This document shows positions 10,530 to 21,535 of a stretch of DNA of 64,000 nt, piece after piece. Under the pieces are notes generated by a model, which was not told the DNA's origin, did no database searches, and worked only from the letters and a program-made list of their open reading frames with translations. A program made the translations under genes and the position numbers. The stretch's first letter is position 1, and each line of letters starts with the position of its first letter. Source of the DNA: Odiellus spinosus (lineage: Eukaryota > Arthropoda > Arachnida > Opiliones > Phalangiidae); NCBI GenBank assembly GCA_963920705.1, contig OY987239.1, positions 11,353,004-11,417,003 on the forward strand, read 5' to 3'.

Positions 10530-11499
10530 TTAACCATGGATTCCGTATCCACCATATCCGTGGGCGAGTCCAACTCCGGCGTAAGCTGGGGCAGCGATTC
10601 CATGGGCGAGTCCAACTCCGGCGTAAGCTGGGGCAGCGAGTCCGTATCCACCATGGGCAAGACCGATTCCGGCGTAAGCTGGGGCGGCAACCTTAGCGAT
10701 AGCAGCTGGGGCGTAGCTACGGCTGTAAGCGTAGGAAGATCCTCCGTGTCCGAGAGCAACGACTGGTTTAGCGACGGCAGCGATGGCTGGACGGGCAACG
10801 GCGTAACCGAGACCAGCGCCGTATCCTAGACCAGCTACTGGGGCGGCGATGCCCCCGTAACCTAAACCGGCTCCGTAGCCCAATCCACCGTAACCTACAG
10901 CGGCTACTGGGGCGGCGATTCCACCGTAACCCAAACCGGCGTAACCGGAGAGGGCGACGGCTGAGAAAGCTAGGACAAGGGTGGCAACCTGGAACAAAAT
11001 TTATTTTGAAATATGTTTTTTTACAGTCGCTGTAATTTTGTTTCTATGACATATGTATATATATATTGAATCGTTTTTTAACGATCAACCCGAAAATATA
11101 AGCAGAAGCCGAAGTCTACTACTCTAATGTTCGATATAGCGCCCCTCTCTGTATGGGTAAAATTCCCAATTTTACGAGATCGGAGGGGTCCTACTTCATC
11201 CCCCCCTGTCTACGAAAAATTGGAAATTCTCTCTCTCCACAAACGACGACGTTTTTTTGACGAACTCCAAGGCTGCTAGAGATATTCGGTGGACGAACTC
11301 CCGCTCCGAAAATATCTACCGTTAGGAGGCGTACGAATCGCGGCTTTTTGAAACTAACCCATACAGAGAGGGGTAGACAAGACCAGGGAGTAATAGACTT
11401 CAAAGGAGGGTTTCATCGGCTTCTGATATAATCGAAATTTCAATTTGGAGTTGGTGAACATAAATTAATAAGTATTATACTTACAGCGATTTTGCACAT
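10530..11499 (-). CDS. Cuticle-like Gly/Ala/Tyr-rich secreted protein (2 exons)
   Basis: Coding exons are 11485-11499 (MCKIA) and 10530-10988, joined at GCT|GTAAGT and TTCCAG|GTT in phase 0, giving 157 residues. Residues 1 to about 18 form a signal peptide (AVATLVLAFSAVALSG). The mature part consists of repeats such as GLGYGG, AAPVA, AAPAYAG and VGLAHG and ends GGYGIHG. Such low-complexity AAP/GYG composition is typical of arthropod cuticular or other extracellular matrix proteins; no Rebers-Riddiford chitin-binding motif is seen. The tiny first coding exon ending inside the signal peptide is common in insect cuticle genes. A TATA-like TATATAAG lies upstream (11596-11603 on the reverse strand). 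The intron contains a family K repeat split by a family A MITE. Confidence 0.9.
11015..11450. repeat. Family K repeat fragment split by family A
   Basis: Sequence 'acagtcgctgtaattttgt...catatgtatatat' up to about 11100 and 'atttcaatttggagttg' after 11426 match one end of the larger family K elements at 54325-54893 and 59480-60056. It lies in the intron of the cuticle-like gene. Confidence 0.7.
11103..11425. mobile_element. MITE family A, copy 6 (cuticle gene intron)
   Basis: A 323-bp copy with a small deletion just inside the left terminal repeat. The flanks ATATAAG and ATATAAT match at 6 of 7 positions. It is nested in a family K fragment. Confidence 0.9.
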
Positions 11500-11595
11500 G
11501 GTTATAATAGTCGTTGGGTTTCTTGTTAGAATTATTAAACTGATTTAGTTGACGGTTGAAAGTGAAATTATACTCTAATCCGATAATCCGCTAAT

Positions 11596-11603
11596 CTTAT
11601 ATA
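11596..11603 (-). promoter_or_regulatory. TATA-like box of the cuticle-like gene
   Basis: The reverse strand reads GTATATAAGA about 100 bp upstream of the start codon of the cuticle-like gene. The position would place a transcription start near 11570, giving a 5' leader of about 70 nt. It was judged by sequence only. Confidence 0.45.
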
Positions 11604-11955
11604 CGTTTTTTTCTGGGTCAATTCTCACGCCCATAATCCTGAAAGGTGTGTTTCGACGTAATTTGGCTCTAGGCTTATTAGAAACTCCCTTTCCCTTTCT
11701 ATATCTCATTTGCAATCTCCTTTGCCATATTAAACCACTTTAATTCCGGATTTATTTATTTTTCTTTTAGAAAGTGGTTGACCGCGGTTTGTCACACGTG
11801 GAATAAAATTAACTTCATTCAAAATTCGATTTTGTTTAAAAGTTTAGAAGACAGGTTTATAAGAGCTGAATTTCATATTTTTCCCGTTTTATATTATATA
11901 TTGTTAGGATAATGAGGCGGGGTAAAAACTAACACGATTATTGACCTTAATATTA

Positions 11956-12446
11956 GGTATATACCCATTGAATAGAATCCTATTGGACCGAATTCCCATT
12001 GGTCCGAAATAAAAAATAAATAGTCCCAATCAACCGAATCTTGGCCGACCGAGCCCAATGCACCGAATTCCCATTGAACCGAAATCCCGCTGAACCGAAT
12101 CCCGCTGAACCGAATCCCCCATAGACCGAATTTCCCATTGGGCCGAAACCAAAAAGGGCGTCCCGATGAATTTAAGCCGATAATGGTTAGGTTAGGTTAG
12201 GTTAGGTTAGGTTAGGTTAGGTTAGGTTAGGTTAGAATGTGTTAATGGACTTCTGATTGTGAACGTCGGTCGAATGGGATTGACGGTCGAATGGGATTCG
12301 GTCGAATGGGATTGACGGTCGAATGGGATTCGGTCGAATGGGATTCTGGTTTACGAAAACGTATCGGTTGAATGGGATTGTGGATCGAATGGGATTCTGC
12401 CCAATGGGATTCTGTCCAATGGAATTCTGTCCAATGGTCGAGAAGC
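11956..12446. mobile_element. Foldback element with inverted minisatellite arms and TTAGG core
   Basis: The left arm has degenerate units like 'cccattgaaccgaat'; the right arm has the inverted counterpart 'attcggtcgaatggg'. Between them is a tract of about 50 bp of GGTTA repeats (12185-12235), the arthropod telomere unit. The palindromic octamer TAATATTA occurs directly at both edges (11948-11955, 12447-12454) and could be an 8-bp target duplication. Arms of tandem units resemble Drosophila FB-type elements. No coding region was seen. Confidence 0.7.
12185..12235 (+). repeat. Interstitial TTAGG telomeric-type tract
   Basis: About ten perfect GGTTA units in the centre of the foldback element. 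TTAGG is the ancestral arthropod telomere repeat. Its position inside a transposon-like structure argues against a chromosome end here. Confidence 0.9.
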
Positions 12447-12571
12447 TAATATTATATATTTTTTTACATAATAACGTTTAATTAGTAGGACCATAAGTAA
12501 GTTAAAATTATAAGTAGCCAAATTCTAGTAGAGCTCGGAATCGGATCCGTTATTCACATATTTTCAGATAA

Positions 12572-13376
12572 TAGTCCTGGTCGATTTCCAAAACCGGAAG
12601 TCTAGAGAACCTCGCGAAAATTTTGGCGGGGAAAACTTTTTGTCACGTGATCGTCCGCCATCTTTTTGTAGTGTGAAAATAGCTACAGCAGGGCTCCCAG
12701 ACCACCTATAATACCTATAATTACCTATAATTCTGAAGTGATCCTATAAAAACCTATTATTTCACTTTTTAACCTATAATACCTATTTTTTGGGGAATTT
12801 GTTCAATTTCGGTGATAAAATTCGAAAGAAATGAACTATATAACTATAAAAATTGTACTTTTGCTTGAAAAAGTGCAAATGATTGCAAAAAAACCAAGCT
12901 GTGGCAGAAAGGTTTCCTCTCCTAGGTCACTGGTAATTATTACTCTATTTTTTAGAGGTTAGGTAGAGGGGCGTAAGTAGCTAGTAGTGCCAAAGAAAGG
13001 CAGAGGGACAGGTCTAGATGCTATAGAACCTATATTGCATTACATGTCAGAGAAACCTACCTATAAAACCCTTATTTTCGAAACTAAAAGCCTATAAAAA
13101 GTCCTATAAATTGATATTTTTGGACCTATAAATCCTCTATATTTTTGGCTTTTAAAACCTATAATACCTATAATTTTTTCTGGGCTATGTGCTGGGAGCC
13201 CTGCTACAGACTAACCAACGCCTCCTATACTTTATCATATAGGAAGCGTTGGACTAACAACTTGAATTTGGTTTGTGGGAAATAAAATTAGAAATAGTCT
13301 GGCAACCTGTTACTACAAAAATATGGCGACGCGGCTATGAGACAAGGGCCCATTTCCGGCAAATCGACCAGGACTA
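12572..13376. mobile_element. MITE family H, nested in B and hosting G
   Basis: Ends TAGTCCTGGTCGATTT and AAATCGACCAGGACTA are inverted repeats of about 16 bp. The likely target is TA. Removing family G leaves a host of about 290 bp. Only this copy was seen in the window. Confidence 0.7.
12689..13203. mobile_element. hAT-like MITE family G
   Basis: A 515-bp element with ends CAGGGCTCCCAG and CTGGGAGCCCTG and an exact 6-bp duplication CTACAG (12683-12688, 13204-13209). Its interior is rich in 'acctataat' motifs, similar in style to family F. It is probably hAT-related and has no coding region. Confidence 0.8.
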
Positions 13377-13469
13377 TTCCGGATAAATTGTTTGTAACTA
13401 AAACAATGAAATTTCTATATTCCTATAATTGTTAAATGGTTAACTCGAAGCCTGTACTGTATATACAGA

Positions 13470-13779
13470 CAAGAATCCATTCAGGTTCCATAAGAATATG
13501 GGAGGGCCGCGATTCAATAACCATCCTCCCAAACTTTGTAGCGAAAGTTCGTCCGCTTCGAATCGATTTTTCAAGTAAATCGTTCCTGACATCTATTATT
13601 AACCCGCGCCACTAACGACCTTGACGTAATATTTTGGGTAATAAAAATGGAGCCGACCGAAAAAAAGATCTAAGCGTACAAATGTTGGGAAAATTGCGGA
13701 CGAACTTTTGTTACAAAGTTTGGGAGGATGGTACCAGAGGCTAAAGCTATGCTCCCATATTCTTATGGAACCTGAATGG
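13470..13779. mobile_element. MITE family C, copy 2
   Basis: Left end CAAGAATCCATTCAGG; the right end is truncated at 'cctgaatggat'. The interior matches 47879-48194. An open frame on the reverse strand is a repeat artefact. Confidence 0.8.
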
Positions 13780-13799
13780 ATATACCCGAAAATGGGCCT

Positions 13800-14330
13800 G
13801 AACATAAAACTGAGTCAGGTTATCGTCAGGAAAAAAACGTGATTACATAACCCTAACTTAAAGATCTCCTAATTAGTGTTTAATCTTCAAATAAATGGTT
13901 AATTTCATATGTTTTAATGTCATTTTTACAAAAAGAACTATTTATTTTTCTTGCAATTAGAATATCATAATCTATATTTTAGGACCAAGATTGGATTATT
14001 TCCAAAGAAAAAAAGACTCCTAGCCAAAACTCTTTAATTAGACGTTATGTTATCAAAATTATTGAAACCTTGTCCCAATAATAAACTAAAACAAAACTAA
14101 TGATAATATTCGTATTTTTCCTACCGACTGGGAATTCTTAATGTTATTAGCTTATACTTAAGTATACCGGCTAAAGAGGTCCTTAATGTGTTTCAAGATC
14201 TCTGACCGCACAAAATATCTAGCAGCGATTTGATTGGCTCCTTGCATCGACGCGTTTCGTCACAACAATGTCAACCAATCGCTGTTGTTTATTTAAAAGC
14301 GTTACTTCTAATGATGAATAGGTTGAAAAG
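13800..14330. other. Intergenic stretch left of the IR array, no gene seen
   Basis: AT-rich, with no gene, RNA or repeat end recognised between the family C element and the first tandem unit. Confidence 0.4.
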
Positions 14331-15669
14331 GTTAGATATTGACATTTTAATATTAAACGAGTCATTATTTCGAAACATTACAAGAATATGACGAGAGATA
14401 CGGATAGAAAATATCCTCCCCTTGCAGGCTTAAATATTTCCAACGCGAAATATTCTGTGTTGAATTTAACTCTAAGGAAAGTTTGGATCGATTAATATTT
14501 TATCAGACACACATTCTAACGTCAAACATTTAATTTTTAATGGTAATTAAAAGTTACAAGGTTGCTTACGATACTTTAATTAACAACAATTAACATTTAA
14601 CATTACATTTAGTTATTGGTAAATACGCTAATCAGCCGCTATTAATTATGTTTTTCGGCGATTCCAAACATCGATTATGAATATATAATAATATTAATTT
14701 AAGCTGGTTCTAGAGGTGGGATATCCTAGATCTGATTTTTAAAGAGCCTAGGGTGGAAGTAGGTATAGTCCCGATGCCACTGATAACCATTACCGACCCT
14801 AGCTTACTAAATACCCTTAACCTCCGTGAGTTTTCGTGGAAAGGGGAAACAGAAAAACTCGGGGGGAAAACCCTTTGCAAACTCAATGCCGTTAGATTGA
14901 TTACCATTTAGTCGACAAACAATTATTAATAATGTTAATTAAAATTGACGAATTACGGATATAATAGATTAATTAATATTATTTTCTTATTATTTATAAT
15001 ATGTGGGATGGATATTAGATTTAATTTTAAATGTTGAAGTGATTAATGACGTTTGGTCGATAATTGAATTTGATCCTTTGAGTTATATTATCTTTATTTT
15101 ATTTTATAAGTCGATGGTGAAGGGTTTAACCAATCCCGTAACTGACTGCAGCTTTTGGTAATGCTAAATACTAACCCAGTTACGTAATCACTTTAGCCCA
15201 GTCAAAGCTACAGGCTTGGGAACCGATTACGTGGATTAGTGCGCCCCACGATCATCGGTAATCGCGCGTTCCATCGTCGCCCTTATAGTCACGTGTCGAT
15301 ATTTTAAGCGCTTATTAACTGGCATATGCTTAAAGCGTCGGCGGAAAGCCAGGATTCCATAGAGTTGAAGAAAAAGTTGAACTAAGCTGAGCCGCTGATT
15401 GATACGAAGTGTTAAACCGCGTGTCCTCGGCACTCGAAGAAAGTCTTCCGGTGGGAAATACTTCAGCGTAATTATGGGTATTCGGACTCACATTAAATAC
15501 GGTTGCGTCTTTGCCACCATCTTTCTACCAATCTTGTTAATGGCCGAAAATAATCTATGATTAAGTCTAGGAAGGAAGAAATATTTCATTAGAAAAAAAA
15601 CCGCGTCACGAAGATCTTGAACGAGAGTCCAGTTAAAATAATGGAATGATAGAAAAAGTTCATTTATTT

Positions 15670-18600
15670 CTAAATGTGGTGATACGTTGTTGAAATCAAT
15701 ACGGACCTTTTTCGCCCACGTTCACTAACGAAATATTCGAAGAAAAAGGTTCCTGTTGCCAATGATTGGCCGATAATCCAAAGACGAAAAATGAGGGTCA
15801 TATACACGATGTTCATTGGCGTGTAAGATATCGAAGTGGCCGAAGCATCCGAATCGAATATGTTTCCTCGTTTATTGAAGTTTCCTCTTCGATGATATGG
15901 CTCCATCTGTCTCGTTTCAGTTATTCTCGTTGCGCTATTAAAAAACATATTTCCAGAAGCCGATGAAACCCTCCTTTGAAGTCTACTACTCTAATGTTCG
16001 ATATAGCGCTCCACTCTGTATGGGTAAAATTCACAATTTTACGAGATCGGAGGGGTCCTACTTCATACCCCCCTGTCTACGGAAAATTGGAAATTCTCTC
16101 TCTCCACAAACGACGACGTTTTTTTTGACGAACTCCGAGGCTGCTAGAGATATTCGCTCGACGAACTCCCGCTCCGAAAATATCTACCGTTAGGAGGCGT
16201 ACGAATCGCGCTTTTTGAAACTAACCCATACAGAGAGGGGTAGACAAGACTCGGGAGTAATAGACTTCAAAGGAGGGTTTCATTGGCTTCTGATATTACG
16301 TTTAATTTTGAAAAACCATAAAAAATGAAAAACGCTCGCAAAACTTTCAGTTAATAGTCTTCCTTTAAGTGACGGCTAAAATACTAAAGGCGTGACTCTT
16401 ATCCGAGGTTTCTTACACGTAGTCGATTCTCTCCTTGATATGGCGAGGCAATCGTTTGTTGAAGTACATGTGCACGTAGAATTCTTCTAATTTGGTCTTT
16501 CCAACGTACAGTTTCCTCTTGTTTCGCTTGAGCTTCTGGTATAGGGCATTTACCAACAACGTGTCGCTCGCGTCGATTGCTACAGCTTTCCCGCTAACAA
16601 AGTTTTCATTCGGTTGATCGTCCAAATTCGTAAGAACCTCTCTATTTCTTCGAAGCTGCGGCCTCAAATTGGGGTATTTTGAGTCTTCGTCCTGAAATAG
16701 TTATCAGTAAGCTGGGGAGAGTTACTATAGAGCGTGATTGTCTCGTGGCTAAGGACAGAATGGGTATAGACCAAGTGGAGGAAAAGAGCGAGCTACAAGT
16801 TTTAGTTGCACGGTTTTTACCAAATGGATTGAATACTTAAACCAGCCTTAGGCTCGTGTAGAACCTTGTTACCTGTCGTAATCCCATGGAAACCTTTATC
16901 TATTGTGATTCGGTCTATACCTCACTCTGACTAAAGGTTGAATGGATACCGAGCAAGACGTTACCTCGAGCAATTTAATTAACCGTGTAGTTGGTGCAAA
17001 ATAGCAAATAATCTTTGGGTTGGACATCACATCCTCCAAAGAATCGATGATTAAAGATTCATCAGCGAGAAGATCGCTCTTCAAACCAGCGCACCAAAAT
17101 TGAATTAGGAATGCTACTCCCAAGAGCCACCAGGCTCGCACATATCTCAATGGTGCTGCCACTTTCTTCGCGCACGCCACAGCTGCCAAACAAATTACAA
17201 AGAATTACTTGGCTGTAGGATTCAATTACTCATTAACGTACGATTAACCTAACCATAACTCCTAACGAAATCCATCTAACAGTAATGACGTATCTTTTGG
17301 ACAACTTCTACGCGTATCTTTGCCGTTACTTCCAGACTTTTTTTTAATTTCAAGTGAATAGTAGACATTTCTTAATCTATAATCAGACAACTACGTACTG
17401 CCGCTCTGTTTGGACTTCGGTAATTTGTTGAGGGGGCGTACCGTGATCTCGGCACATACCGTATCCGCCAGTGCGCCCGGCTGCGTCATGAGTCTGCAAA
17501 GTTCGCCGAAGCCGTGTAAGACTCTACTCTAGGTCCACTTAACCACGACTAGGCTGCCAACACTACCCCCATACTAAGCACGACCAGGGTGTTCGAAAGA
17601 GAGACCCTGTTTGGACTAGAGAGGTCGCGACACTCCTGGGACGTTTCATTCGTCGTAATTATTGGCTTTCGAATCGGATACTTACAGTTGTTTATCAAAT
17701 CAGCCGCGTGGATCCAAAGTGACTCGGCGAACGAAGCGAAACGACTTGCACGGCGCGTCCTGTTTCTGAAGGCGATGGTAGAAGAGACGACGGACACCGC
17801 GAACAACGACAGAGCCACCAGAACCCAAACCAAGTCCTCGAGTCCCTGGATCGACAGCACTTCCGTATCATCCCTTTCCGTTTTTACAGACGAAAATATT
17901 ACGTAGAATTCATGGTATAAAGACGGAGATACGTGATAAAGTCTCGGCGACCATTCGTTCAAATAATAATAATGTGCCGTTGAATCAATTATCTACACGC
18001 GACAAACGAAAGTTACGTGGAAAATCGATTAGAATGAGACCTGGAGGCTGGAGAGGTATCCATCTCTCCGGAGAGAATGGTCAGAAGGCGGAAGCCATAC
18101 TCCCCGGGACAATTCCCCAATTTAGAACAAGGTAAATTTAAGGTAAAGATATTTGACCGAAAGACGCGAAGCAAAAGGTTATTTACATATAGAACTTATC
18201 CCGTGCCCTTTTTTGAAGGTAACAAAGTTAAGCGCTTTTTGATTTTTTCAAGTAATCATACTTGTTTTTCTTCTTTTCTTGTCTTATCGAATCAGATAGT
18301 TTGTTAAGGGGGCGTACCGGGAAGCTCGTCCCATACCGCCCCCGCCACTCACCCGCGCGACATCATCATTTGTCCGCTACTTGAGTCGCACTACGTGGCC
18401 CGGAACGGGAGCCGAAGGCACGAGACCCAGAAGAGAGGGCCAAGGCTCCCGCACTCGTGCGGAGAACGCCCATGGCGTCCGAGACTCCACCTGAGCGCCA
18501 AAGTACCCCCTAATTGTAGCCACCGCCTGGACGGACCGTATCGGGGGGCACCCCTCCACCAAGTCGCGGAGGGGTGCTGGGTCCCTTACTAAGAGTCAAA

Positions 18601-19642
18601 TCCTATTCGGAAGGCTAAGTGGTCTACTAATGTAACCGCCGCCTGCACGGACCATAGCGGGGGGCACCCCTCCACCAAGTCGCAGAGGGGTGCTGATTCC
18701 CTGACTCAGCAACAGGTCCTATTGGGAAGGCTAAGCGGCCGTGTCGCATTGGCGGAACTAGGGCTTGTCCTAGAACTAGGGCCCCCTCTCCACGACAAGG
18801 AACCGACACTCTCCCCCACCCTGCGCGCGACAGGTGGGGGAGGAGGGGGTGTCTTATCGAATGTAATAACTCGCGCGACATTGAGAAGATTTGTCAGCCT
18901 TTCGTTCCAAACGATGCCACCGTCATAAGTCAGAGGTCACGCGTTACGCCACGCGGTATAGTAACCCCATTTAGTACAGACGTTTCCTGAAGATCATTAT
19001 CGTTTACTTACGCCATGTTCCACCCCGAAGGCGTTTCTATCGTGTTCATCCAACCACGAGGTGATTTTAACATTCCGGAGGGCTTTTTGCAAATCGTTGC
19101 CGTTTATTAAAACGAGATTGACATTATTTAAAGAATGAAAAATGAGCCAAGGCATCAAAAAATAGCCGTAATCATAAATCATGTACGGTCCATCCACCAC
19201 GTTGTTAAAACCCTGAAAATAAAAGTGAATTCATCGAATTAGAAGATGGCGATTAGAAGTGTCCCACTATCCAATGGATATACATTAAGATAAGTCTTTG
19301 TGAATTTGACTTGTCCCAAGAACGTGCTACTAAAAATAGGCCCTGTTTTCGTAGCAAACCCCTTCACGAAGCGTCTCAATCCAACAAAAAATAACGCCCC
19401 CCATGTTGATTTTTCCGCGCGTTTATCTATCCATTTCTACTTGAAACCATAGATGTAACTCCGATCAATGGAGATTGGAATATTTATTGGGCTTTTTGAC
19501 CGATTTTCTTACCTCTGGATAGCTGTAAGTGAAATTATAAAGATTTGTCGATGTAATGTGTCCGTTTTGCATCTTGAAGTTGGTTGATTTCAAAGACGAA
19601 TTGCGTCGTAGCCCAACTGGCCAATTTCCAATATTTAGATTT
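15670..19642 (-). CDS. Ionotropic-receptor-like gene, copy 1
   Basis: Exons in transcript order: about 19642-19513, 19212-19012, 17992-17686, 17182-16965, 16691-16417 and 15934-15670. The GT/AG junctions keep frame, giving about 465 residues. A stop upstream of IGNWPVG leaves the true start unresolved. The layout fits an ionotropic glutamate receptor relative: a first lobe (YSYPE, GPYMIYDYGYF), membrane segment WVLVALSLFAVSVVSS, a pore-loop region, then WWLLGVAFLIQFWCAGLKSDLLA with the typical SLEDV after it. The second lobe is the DEDSKY...RIDYV exon, and a last membrane segment (YMTLIFRLWIIGQSLATGTFFFEYF) precedes a short basic tail. IRs are arthropod chemoreceptor channels; ligand and co-receptor are unknown here. 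The intron before the last exon carries a family A MITE 19 bp from the acceptor. Subfamily not assigned. Confidence 0.75.
15954..16292. mobile_element. MITE family A, copy 7 (IR copy 1, last intron)
   Basis: A full-length 339-bp copy flanked by ATATTTC and ATATTAC (6 of 7). The same insertion is present at the same site in IR copy 2, so it predates that duplication. Copy 3 lacks it and instead has about 350 bp of other sequence at the junction. Confidence 0.92.
17417..17604. mobile_element. GC-rich SINE-like element, shortened (IR copy 1)
   Basis: A GC-rich insert beginning 'tcggtaatttgttgaggggg' in the intron after the third exon. It is flanked by CTCTGTTTGGACT (17404-17416) and CCCTGTTTGGACT (17605-17617), a 13-bp target duplication. 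It is an internally shortened relative of 28930-29384 at the same paralogous site. No poly-A tail was seen. Confidence 0.7.
18293..18850. mobile_element. GC-rich SINE-like element, full-length, unit 1 only
   Basis: A 558-bp GC-rich insert with an exact 12-bp target duplication GTCTTATCGAAT (18281-18292 and 18851-18862). It is absent from the same place in IR copy 2, which gives an empty site. Its left end folds: GGGGGCG (18308-18314) pairs with CGCCCCC (18337-18343), and GGGA pairs with TCCC inside. Two imperfect copies of a segment of about 115 bp (18517-18628 and 18634-18743) lie in the middle. The length of the duplication suggests target-primed reverse transcription, hence SINE- or LINE-derived. 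No pol III A/B boxes or tail were recognised, so the class is uncertain. Confidence 0.65.
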
Positions 19643-19789
19643 ATTTAAAATGTCCAGCGTCGATTTGTTTGACTCCTCTCATCTCGGCCTTTACGGCTTT
19701 TAACTTAATCGTATTTAAAAACGCGAAGTAAAAAAAACGCTTTCTCGGTAATGACAAAAATAAAAGTTTGAATATTAGTAGTTCAATTT

Positions 19790-20048
19790 GGAAATGTGGG
19801 GCTGCGTTGAGTTAGAGAGAGAAGAGCCAACCTCCCACTCGGGTGGAAAGGGGGGATAGGAAATTCTCGAGGTAAACTGTTGTCACGTGGTCGCTAGCTA
19901 GCGCGTCTCATAAAGGATTCGTTTTACCCACGCGACAACATTTTACCACGAAACGTCTCTACCCACGTTCTCCCAGAGTGGGAGTTTAGGCCGACGCAGT
20001 AGGAACCGCGCCGTCCCCACATTTCCTCTCCTTCTCTGATCCTCCTTG
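19790..20048. mobile_element. MITE family E, copy 2 (left end lost)
   Basis: Matches 7791-8071 in reverse but starts inside the left terminal repeat at 'ggaaatgtgggg'. It lies between IR copies 1 and 2 and recurs at the matching place after copy 2 (25065-25313). Confidence 0.85.
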
Positions 20049-21535
20049 TCTTCGCTAATGACTGCCGTTCCAAACTGACTTTACGAAAAGAGTCATGTTT
20101 TGTTTATTTGCTTAATACCGACTTAAAGGGGGTGAACTAATGGGTTACGTGATCTCCAACGTAATACCCAACGCCGATTAGACATTGTCATTTTAATATT
20201 AAACGTCATTACTTCGAAACATTACAAGAATATGACGAGAGATTTGGATAGAAAATATCCTCCCCTTGCAGGCTTAAATATTTCCAACGCGAAACGTTTA
20301 TTCTGTGTTGAATTTAACTCTAAGGAAAGTTTGGATCGATTAATATTTTATCAGACACACATTTTAACGTCAAACATTTAATTTTTAATGGTAATTAAAA
20401 GTTACAAGGTTGCTTACGATACTTTAATTAACAAAAATTAACATTTAACATTACATTTAGTTATTGGTAAATACGCTAATCAGCCGTTATTAATTATGTT
20501 TTTCGGCGATTCCAAACATCGATTATGAATATATAATAATATTAATTTAAGCTGGTTCTAGAGGTGGGATATCCTAGATCTGATTTTTAAAGAGCCTAGG
20601 GTGGAAGTAGGTATAGTCCTGATGCCACTGCTAACCATTACCGACCCTAGCTTACTAAATACCCTTAACCTCCGTGAGTTTTCGTGGAAAGGGGAAACAG
20701 AAAAACTCGGGGGGAAAACCCTTTGCAAACTCAATGCCGTTAGATTGATTACCATTTCATTGATATACAATTATTAATAATGTTAATTAAATTATGACGA
20801 ATTACGGATACAATAGATTAATTAATAACATTTTACTTGAACATTTATTTTCTTATTATTTATAATATGTGGGATGGATATTAGATTTAATTTTAAATGT
20901 TGAGGTGATTAATGACGTTTGGTCGATAATTGAATTTGATCCTTTGAGTTATATTATCTTTATTTTCTTTTATAAGTCGATGGTGAAGGGTTTAACCAAA
21001 CCCGTAACTGACTGCAGCTTTTGGTAATGCTAAATACGAACCCAGTTACGTAATCACTTTAGCCCAGTCAAAGCCACAGGCTTGGGAACCGATTACGTGG
21101 ATTAGTGCGCCCCACGATCATCGGTAATCGCGCGTTCCATCGTCGCCCTTATAGTCACGTGTCGATATTTTAAGCGCTTATTAACTGGCATATGCTTAAA
21201 GCGTCGGCGGAAAGCCAGGATTCCATAGAGTTGAAGAAAAAGTTGAACTAAGCTGAGCCGCTGATTGATACGAAGTGTTAAACCGCGTGTCCTCGGCACT
21301 CGAAGAAAGTCTTCCGGTGGGAAATACTTCAGCGTAATTATGGGTATTCGGACTCACATTAAATACGGTTGCGTCTTTGCCACCATCTTTCTACCAATCT
21401 TGTTAATGGCCGAAAATAATCTATGATTAAGTCTAGGAAGGAAGAAATATTTCATTAGAAAAAAAACCGCGTCACGAAGATCTTGAACGAGAGTCCAGTT
21501 AAAATAATGGAATGATAGAAAAAGTTCATTTATTT

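Larger units (their letters stand above)
12537..13450. mobile_element. Family B copy interrupted by families H and G
   Basis: Family B sequence starts at 12537 (TAGAGCTCGGAATCGGATCC), breaks off near 12571 in 'ttttcagata', and resumes at 13377 ('ggataaattg...'). The interruption is family H, which itself contains family G. The right part of the B copy ends near 13450, just before a family C element. Confidence 0.75.
14330..20177 (-). repeat. Tandem unit 1 of the IR array
   Basis: Begins 'gacattttaatattaaacg' and matches unit 2 (20178-25437) almost throughout. The common offset is 5866-5868 bp until the SINE-like insertion at 18293-18850, which makes unit 1 longer. Paired exons differ by only one or a few bases, so the duplication is recent or has been homogenised. 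The 3' intergenic part (14330-15669) holds short open frames that do not extend the receptor. Confidence 0.9.

Noticed and set aside
12185-12235. Possible chromosome end marked by TTAGG repeats
   Set aside because: The tract is short, internal and symmetrical within a foldback element, with ordinary genes on both sides.
14710-14907. 65-70-residue reverse frame repeated at 20558 and 25819
   Set aside because: Preserved only by recent duplication; no splice or start evidence and no IR similarity.
15236-15433. 65-residue reverse frame, repeated at 21102-21299
   Set aside because: Downstream of the IR stop codon, and the third unit has a one-base shift there, so the frame is not conserved.
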